Source of the DNA: an uncultured Marmoricola sp.
GTDB lineage: Bacteria > Actinomycetota > Actinomycetes > Propionibacteriales > Nocardioidaceae
Assembly (NCBI GenBank): GCA_937868075.1
Contig: CALMLL010000051.1
Span: forward strand, 1 to 35,735
Direction: 5' to 3'
Length of the DNA: 35,735 nucleotides
Shown: positions 31,597 to 35,735 of the stretch, piece after piece
How the letters are laid out: every line of letters begins with the position of its first letter
Position numbering within the stretch: the stretch's first letter is position 1
The notes under the pieces: model-generated
The model's database searches: none
Seen by the model: the letters and a program-made list of their open reading frames with translations, nothing else
Told to the model about the DNA's origin: nothing
Made by a program: the position numbers and the translations under genes

Positions 31597-32048
31597 CGGT
31601 CTCCTCCAAGAGCTTGGGCGGTGGCATCTTTCCAGGCCATCCACGGCAGTAGGGCGCATTTGACTCGGGCAGGGAACTTGGCGACACCTGCGAAGGCGAT
31701 GCCATCGGCCAGGACGTCCTCGTCGGGGACCACCTGGCCCTTGCCCTGCATCAGTTCGAGGAAGCTGGCATGGATGGACATGTCGTCCTCCACGGAGTTG
31801 CCGATCAACAGTTCGGTGAGCACCGAAGCGGCCGCCTGGCTGATGGAGCACCCCTCGGCGTCGTACGAAACGTCGGTGACCACATCATCGGCAAGCCGCA
31901 CCCGCAACGTGATCTCGTCCCCGCAGGTCGGGTTGACGTGGTGGACCTCGGCATCGAAGGGGTCCCGCAGACCCTTGTTCTGAGGGTGCTTGTAGTGGTC
32001 CAGGATGATCTCCTGGTACATCGCGTTGAGGTCGGCATCGAGACTCAT
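31593..32048 (-). CDS. sufU: SufU, zinc-dependent sulfur transfer protein
   Basis: This 151-residue IscU-like SufU protein has zinc/sulfur ligands Cys42 and Asp44 in NPTCGDEI, Cys67 in EGCSISQAAAS, and Cys131 in RVKCALLPW. The insertion between the second and third ligand regions (SIHASFLELMQGKG) marks SufU rather than IscU. It takes persulfide sulfur from SufS. The ATG at 32048 was chosen with AAGGA 7 nt upstream; the preceding GTG is possible. It overlaps the sufS stop. Confidence 0.9.
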   Translation of the reverse strand: MSLDADLNAMYQEIILDHYKHPQNKGLRDPFDAEVHHVNPTCGDEITLRVRLADDVVTDVSYDAEGCSISQAAASVLTELLIGNSVEDDMSIHASFLELMQGKGQVVPDEDVLADGIAFAGVAKFPARVKCALLPWMAWKDATAQALGGDR

Positions 32049-33319
32049 CACAGGGTCCTTATCCCGAAGTACGACAGCGTGAACAACAGCCCGTCGATGA
32101 ACGCGTCGATCTCGGCGGGTGTGGTGTAGAGGTAGGACGAAGCGCGGGTCGAACTCTGCACCCCGAAGCGGGCGTGGGCAGGCTTGGCACAGTGATGTCC
32201 CGCGCGCACCGCGATCCCGCGCGAGTCCAGCAACTGCGCGACGTCGTGGGGGTGCACTCCCTCGACCTCGAAGGAGACCGCTCCCCCGCGGCTGGCCGCG
32301 TCGGCCGGCCCCAGGACGGTGACCTCAGGGATGGTGCTCAGCCCTTCCAGGAGATAGCCCGTGATCGCCTGCTCGTGGGCGTGGGCCGCGTCCAAACCGA
32401 TCTCGTCGAGGTAGGTGAGCGCCGCACCGAGACCCACCGCCTCCACGATCGGAGGGGTGCCGGCCTCGAAGCGATGCGGCGCCTTGGCGTACGTCGAGCG
32501 CGCCATCGTGACCGTCTCGATCATCTCGCCACCGCCCAGGAACACCGGGAGGGCGTTGAGCAGATCGGCACGACCCCAGAGCACACCGATGCCGGTGGGT
32601 CCCAGCGTCTTGTGACCGGTGAACGCCACGAAGTCGGCACCGAGTGCGGCCACGTCGAGCGGCATCATCGGTGCCGCCTGGGACGCATCGACCACCACGA
32701 CCGCACCCACCTCGTGGGCCCGCCGAGCGATCTCGGTGACCGGGTTGATCGTGCCCAGCATGTTGGAGACGTAGGTCAGGGACACCACTTTGGTGTTCGG
32801 GGTCAGCAGCCGATCGATCTCACCGAGGTCGAGGCGACCGTCGTCGGTGAGCCCGAACCACGCCAACTCGGCACCGTTGCGTTGGGTGATCAACTGCCAC
32901 GGAACGATGTTGGAGTGATGTTCCATCTCGGTGATCACCACGCGGTCCCCCGTGTGGACGCCGAGGCGGTCATCGGCCCACGACAAGGTGTTGGCCACCA
33001 GGTTGAGCGCCTCGGAGGCGTTCTTGGTGAAGATGATCTCGTCGCGCGACGGCGCGTTGACGAAGCCGGCCACGATGTCGCGGGCCCCCTCGAAGGCTTC
33101 GGTGGCCTCCGCGCCGAGTTGGTGCATGGCCCGCGCGACATTGGCGTTGTGGGTCTCCAGGTGGTCGACCATGGCGTCGATGACAACCTGTGGTTTCTGG
33201 GAGGTGTTGGCCGAGTCGAGGTACACCAATGGGCGGCCCTCGGCCACCGTGCGCGACAGGATCGGGAAGTCGGCCCGCATCACGTCGAGGTCAGGCAGCA
33301 GCCCAGGAAGGGTGCTCAT
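32048..33319 (-). CDS. sufS: Cysteine desulfurase SufS
   Basis: This 423-residue PLP enzyme takes sulfur from cysteine for Fe-S cluster assembly. It begins MSTLPGLLPDLDVMRADFPI and has YLDSANTSQKP, EMEHHSNIVPW, the PLP lysine Lys237 in FTGHKTLGPTG, and the active-site Cys377 in VRAGHHCAKP, the group II (SufS) arrangement. AGGAG precedes the ATG. It lies 49 bp after sufC and overlaps sufU, its sulfur acceptor. Confidence 0.94.
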   Translation of the reverse strand: MSTLPGLLPDLDVMRADFPILSRTVAEGRPLVYLDSANTSQKPQVVIDAMVDHLETHNANVARAMHQLGAEATEAFEGARDIVAGFVNAPSRDEIIFTKNASEALNLVANTLSWADDRLGVHTGDRVVITEMEHHSNIVPWQLITQRNGAELAWFGLTDDGRLDLGEIDRLLTPNTKVVSLTYVSNMLGTINPVTEIARRAHEVGAVVVVDASQAAPMMPLDVAALGADFVAFTGHKTLGPTGIGVLWGRADLLNALPVFLGGGEMIETVTMARSTYAKAPHRFEAGTPPIVEAVGLGAALTYLDEIGLDAAHAHEQAITGYLLEGLSTIPEVTVLGPADAASRGGAVSFEVEGVHPHDVAQLLDSRGIAVRAGHHCAKPAHARFGVQSSTRASSYLYTTPAEIDAFIDGLLFTLSYFGIRTL

Positions 33320-33368
33320 GGGGTCTCCTGCTCTCGAGAGGTGAGGTTGGCGGTCATCGGTGGTCGGC

Positions 33369-34130
33369 TCACCCGGCGGGTGCGGTGACGAACCGGTCGT
33401 AGCCCTCTGCCTCGAGCTGGTCGGCCAGTTCGGGCCCGCCCTCTTCGGCGATGCGTCCGTCGACGAACACGTGCACGAAGTCCGGCTTGATGTAGCGCAG
33501 GATCCGGGTGTAGTGGGTGATCAGGAGGACGCCCTTGTCGGCGTTGGCCTTGAACCGGTTGACCCCTTCGCTGACGATCTTGAGGGCGTCGATGTCGAGA
33601 CCGGAATCGGTCTCGTCGAGCACTGCGACCTGAGGGTCGAGCAGTTCCAGTTGCACGATCTCGTGACGCTTCTTCTCACCACCGGAGAAGCCTTCGTTGA
33701 CCGAGCGCTGCGAGAACGCGCGGTCCATCTTGACCTGGTCCATCGCCGCGTTGACGTCCTTGATCCAGGTGCGCAACTTGGGGGCCTCCCCGTCGATGGC
33801 GGTCTTCGCCGTACGCAGGAAGTTGGAGACCGACACCCCGGGGACCTCGACGGGGTACTGCATCGCCAGGAAGAGGCCGGCGCGGGCACGCTCGTCGACG
33901 CTCATCTCGAGCACATCGGCCCCACCGAAGGTGATCGAGCCTTCGGTGACGGTGTACTTCGGGTGACCGGCCACGGTGTAGGCCAGCGTCGACTTCCCCG
34001 AGCCGTTGGGTCCCATGATCGCGTGGGTCTCCCCTGGGTTGATGGTGAGGTCGACCCCCTTGAGGATCTCCTTGGGGCCGTCCTCTGTCTCCACGCTCAC
34101 GTGAAGGTTCTTGATCTCCAGCGTCTTCAT
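33369..34130 (-). CDS. sufC: SufC, ATPase of the SufBCD scaffold
   Basis: The 253-residue ABC-type ATPase has Walker A GPNGSGKST (40-48), signature FSGGEKKRHEI, Walker B VAVLDETDSGLD (Glu-Thr-Asp after the Walker B Asp, typical of SufC) and H-loop ITHYTRIL. It powers the SufB-SufD scaffold on which clusters are built. The ATG at 34130 gives the normal MKTLEIKNLHVSV start; an in-frame ATG at 34148 lacks a ribosome site. Confidence 0.94.
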   Translation of the reverse strand: MKTLEIKNLHVSVETEDGPKEILKGVDLTINPGETHAIMGPNGSGKSTLAYTVAGHPKYTVTEGSITFGGADVLEMSVDERARAGLFLAMQYPVEVPGVSVSNFLRTAKTAIDGEAPKLRTWIKDVNAAMDQVKMDRAFSQRSVNEGFSGGEKKRHEIVQLELLDPQVAVLDETDSGLDIDALKIVSEGVNRFKANADKGVLLITHYTRILRYIKPDFVHVFVDGRIAEEGGPELADQLEAEGYDRFVTAPAG

Positions 34131-34175
34131 GCGGTTCGTCTCTCTCATCTGGTCTGACTGGTATGGGTGGGCGCC

Positions 34176-34490
34176 CTAGGCGCCGTCGGTGTCCACAAGG
34201 ACGTCGTCGCCCTCGATCACCACGGGGAAGGTCGCGACCGGTTGCGTCGCCGGCGGGCCGAGCGGTTGGCCGGTGCGCAGATCGAAACGGGAGCCGTGCA
34301 TCCAGCATTCGATCGTGCACTCGGTGACCTCGCCTTCCGAGAGCGCCACCGCGGCGTGGGAGCACTCGTCCTCCAGGGCGAACACACCCTCCGCAGTGCG
34401 TACGACGACCACATCGATCCCGTCGACGTCGACTCGCACCGGCTTGTCGACGGCGAGCTCGGAGAGCCCACAGGCACGAACCTGACTCAT
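34176..34490 (-). CDS. Rieske-type [2Fe-2S] ferredoxin of the suf operon
   Basis: The 104-residue protein has both Rieske cluster motifs: CSHAAVALSEG (Cys43, His45) and CWMHGSRFD (Cys62, His65). It is soluble and short, like the Rieske ferredoxins of dioxygenases, but its place between sufD and sufC suggests electron supply to Fe-S assembly. Its ATG overlaps the sufD stop (4 bp). This gene is a regular member of actinobacterial suf operons and its exact role is not settled. Confidence 0.9.
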   Translation of the reverse strand: MSQVRACGLSELAVDKPVRVDVDGIDVVVVRTAEGVFALEDECSHAAVALSEGEVTECTIECWMHGSRFDLRTGQPLGPPATQPVATFPVVIEGDDVLVDTDGA

Positions 34491-35659
34491 GCGATCACAC
34501 TCTTGGCCAACTCGGCCTCGACAGTGGCGATGAGTTCGTCCTCGAGTTCGGGGACTGCGATCTTGCGAACGATGTCGTTGAAGAATCCGTGGACGACCAG
34601 GCGGCGCGCCTCGGCCTCCTCGATCCCGCGGGAGCGCAGATAGAACAACTGGTTGTCATCGAAGCGACCGGTGGCACTGGCGTGGCCGGCCCCTTCGATC
34701 TCCCCGGTCTCGATCTCGAGGTTCGGCACCGAATCGGCGCGAGCCCCGTCGGAGAGCACCAGGTTGCGGTTCTCCTCGTAGGTCTCGATGCCCTCGGCGA
34801 CCTTGCGGATCAGCACGTTCCCGATCCACACCGAGTGCGCACCCTCACCCTGCAACGCGCCCTTGTAGAGGACATGGGAGCGGGTCTTCGGGGCGTTGTG
34901 GTCCACGAAGAGCCGGTGCTCGATGTGCTGCCCCTCATCGGCGAAATAGAGGCCGAGCGCCTCGACGCTGCCCCCGGGGCCGGCGTACTCGGCGGTGAAG
35001 TCGTGGCGCAGCAGGTCACCACCGAAGGAGACCGCGACGTGCTTGAGGGCGGCATCGCGGCCGACCCTGGCGAACTGGGTGCTGTGGTGCACCGAGTCGT
35101 CATCCCAGTCCTGCAGGCTGACCACGGTCAACGCGCAGCCGTCCTCGGCGATGATCTCGACGTTGTCGGCCAATGTGGCACTGCCGGTGAACTTCACGAT
35201 GACGGTCGCCACGCTGTGCCGCCCGGCGCGGATGATCAGGTGGCCGGCACTAGCCGCAGCCGACCCGTGACCATGCACCGTGACCACGGTCGCCGACTCG
35301 GCGACGAGGTCGGCAGGGATCTCCACCAACAACGCGGAGGTCGCCGCCGCCCAGGCGCGGGCGCTGACCCGGTCACGCGGCAAGATGCCGCTGCTGCCTC
35401 GAACGGCCGAATCGGCGCTCGTGTGCTCGACGCTGACTCCGGGCGCAGCCTCGACCTTGAGGTCGAAACCGTCGGAGGCCAGCGGGACCTCCTGGTGCAG
35501 CCCACGCAGTCGTTTGAGCGGGGTGAAGCGCCAGATCTCCTCCATGCCCGTGGGGACAGGGAAGAAGTCCGGGTCGAAAGACCCCTCCGGGTGAAGGTGA
35601 GAGGAGATCTGAGTGGTCTCCACGGCACCGGCCACGTTGGGGGTGGTGGCAGTCGTCAT
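34487..35659 (-). CDS. sufD: SufD, Fe-S assembly scaffold subunit
   Basis: The 390-residue protein has a helical N-terminus with MEEIWRFTPLKRLRGLH, a beta-helix core, and the C-terminal SufB/D motif HASATGRFDDNQLFYLRSRGI followed by EEAEARRLVVHGFFNDIV. It pairs with SufB and SufC. Its ATG overlaps the sufB stop, and its stop overlaps the Rieske gene, so translation along the operon is tightly coupled. Confidence 0.93.
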   Translation of the reverse strand: MTTATTPNVAGAVETTQISSHLHPEGSFDPDFFPVPTGMEEIWRFTPLKRLRGLHQEVPLASDGFDLKVEAAPGVSVEHTSADSAVRGSSGILPRDRVSARAWAAATSALLVEIPADLVAESATVVTVHGHGSAAASAGHLIIRAGRHSVATVIVKFTGSATLADNVEIIAEDGCALTVVSLQDWDDDSVHHSTQFARVGRDAALKHVAVSFGGDLLRHDFTAEYAGPGGSVEALGLYFADEGQHIEHRLFVDHNAPKTRSHVLYKGALQGEGAHSVWIGNVLIRKVAEGIETYEENRNLVLSDGARADSVPNLEIETGEIEGAGHASATGRFDDNQLFYLRSRGIEEAEARRLVVHGFFNDIVRKIAVPELEDELIATVEAELAKSVIA

Positions 35660-35735
35660 CCGACAGCGCCCTCCATCTGCAGTTCGATGAGTCGGTTGAG
35701 TTCGAGGGCGTACTCCATCGGGAGTTCCTTGGCGA
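35656..35735 (-). CDS. sufB: SufB, C-terminal end (cut by window edge)
   Basis: Only the last 25 codons are inside the window. They read AKELPMEYALELNRLIELQM followed by EGAVG, the well-conserved end of SufB, the scaffold subunit that carries the nascent cluster. The TGA overlaps the sufD ATG. The operon promoter and any regulator (SufR) lie outside. Confidence 0.9.
   Translation of the reverse strand, partial: AKELPMEYALELNRLIELQMEGAVG

Overview
The window is about 35.7 kb of high-GC DNA, densely packed on both strands, with no rRNA, tRNA, insertion sequence, prophage or CRISPR array that I can see. It reads as chromosome of a free-living actinobacterium. Signs are the InhA-type enoyl-ACP reductase paired with FabG as in the mycobacterial mabA-inhA operon, a SerB with two ACT domains, an acVLRF1-type release factor, a suf operon with an internal Rieske ferredoxin, frequent GTG starts, and many start codons sitting 6-7 nt after a TAnnnT -10 element (leaderless transcripts). 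A Nocardioidaceae/Propionibacteriales-type organism is a reasonable guess, but I cannot fix the genus from sequence alone.

Layout. (1) 1-6514: a catabolic locus for a small amine. A truncated APC permease is divergent from a FadR-type regulator. The regulator is followed by a gamma-glutamyl-amine ligase (glutamine synthetase fold), an aldehyde dehydrogenase, a short-chain dehydrogenase, a PuuD-like hydrolase and an alpha/beta hydrolase. The Puu-like route lacks PuuB oxidase and carries an SDR instead, which points to an amino alcohol such as ethanolamine. (2) 6518-9709, minus strand: ABC ATPase, NfeD-like, SPFH/stomatin and TSUP permease in one run. (3) 9833-11641: serB, then sixA-like phosphatase tail-to-tail. 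(4) 11697-17138: cyanophycinase and cyanophycin synthetase in one operon, facing a second CphA-like protein that keeps the Mur-ligase half but has no ATP-grasp domain. This is the most unusual part of the window. (5) 17160-21139: fabG-fabI, a DUF3099 gene with a small Cys/His protein, moaA and SURF1. (6) 21147-27022: an ABC exporter and an ABC-F ATPase on the minus strand, then a membrane-anchored zinc metallopeptidase and a Ca2+/H+ antiporter on the plus strand. (7) 27057-35735, all minus: the suf Fe-S operon (sufB end, sufD, Rieske, sufC, sufS, sufU, sufT), then acVLRF1, an APH-fold protein and a two-gene ABC-2 exporter.

Two threads join genes. Regions 1 and 4 both handle nitrogen-rich small molecules (gamma-glutamyl amines; the Asp-Arg polymer cyanophycin). 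Across the window at least seven transcription units show a TAnnnT box 6-7 nt before an ATG or GTG. I used this to choose several starts. Functions are assigned from motifs read by eye; no database search was possible.
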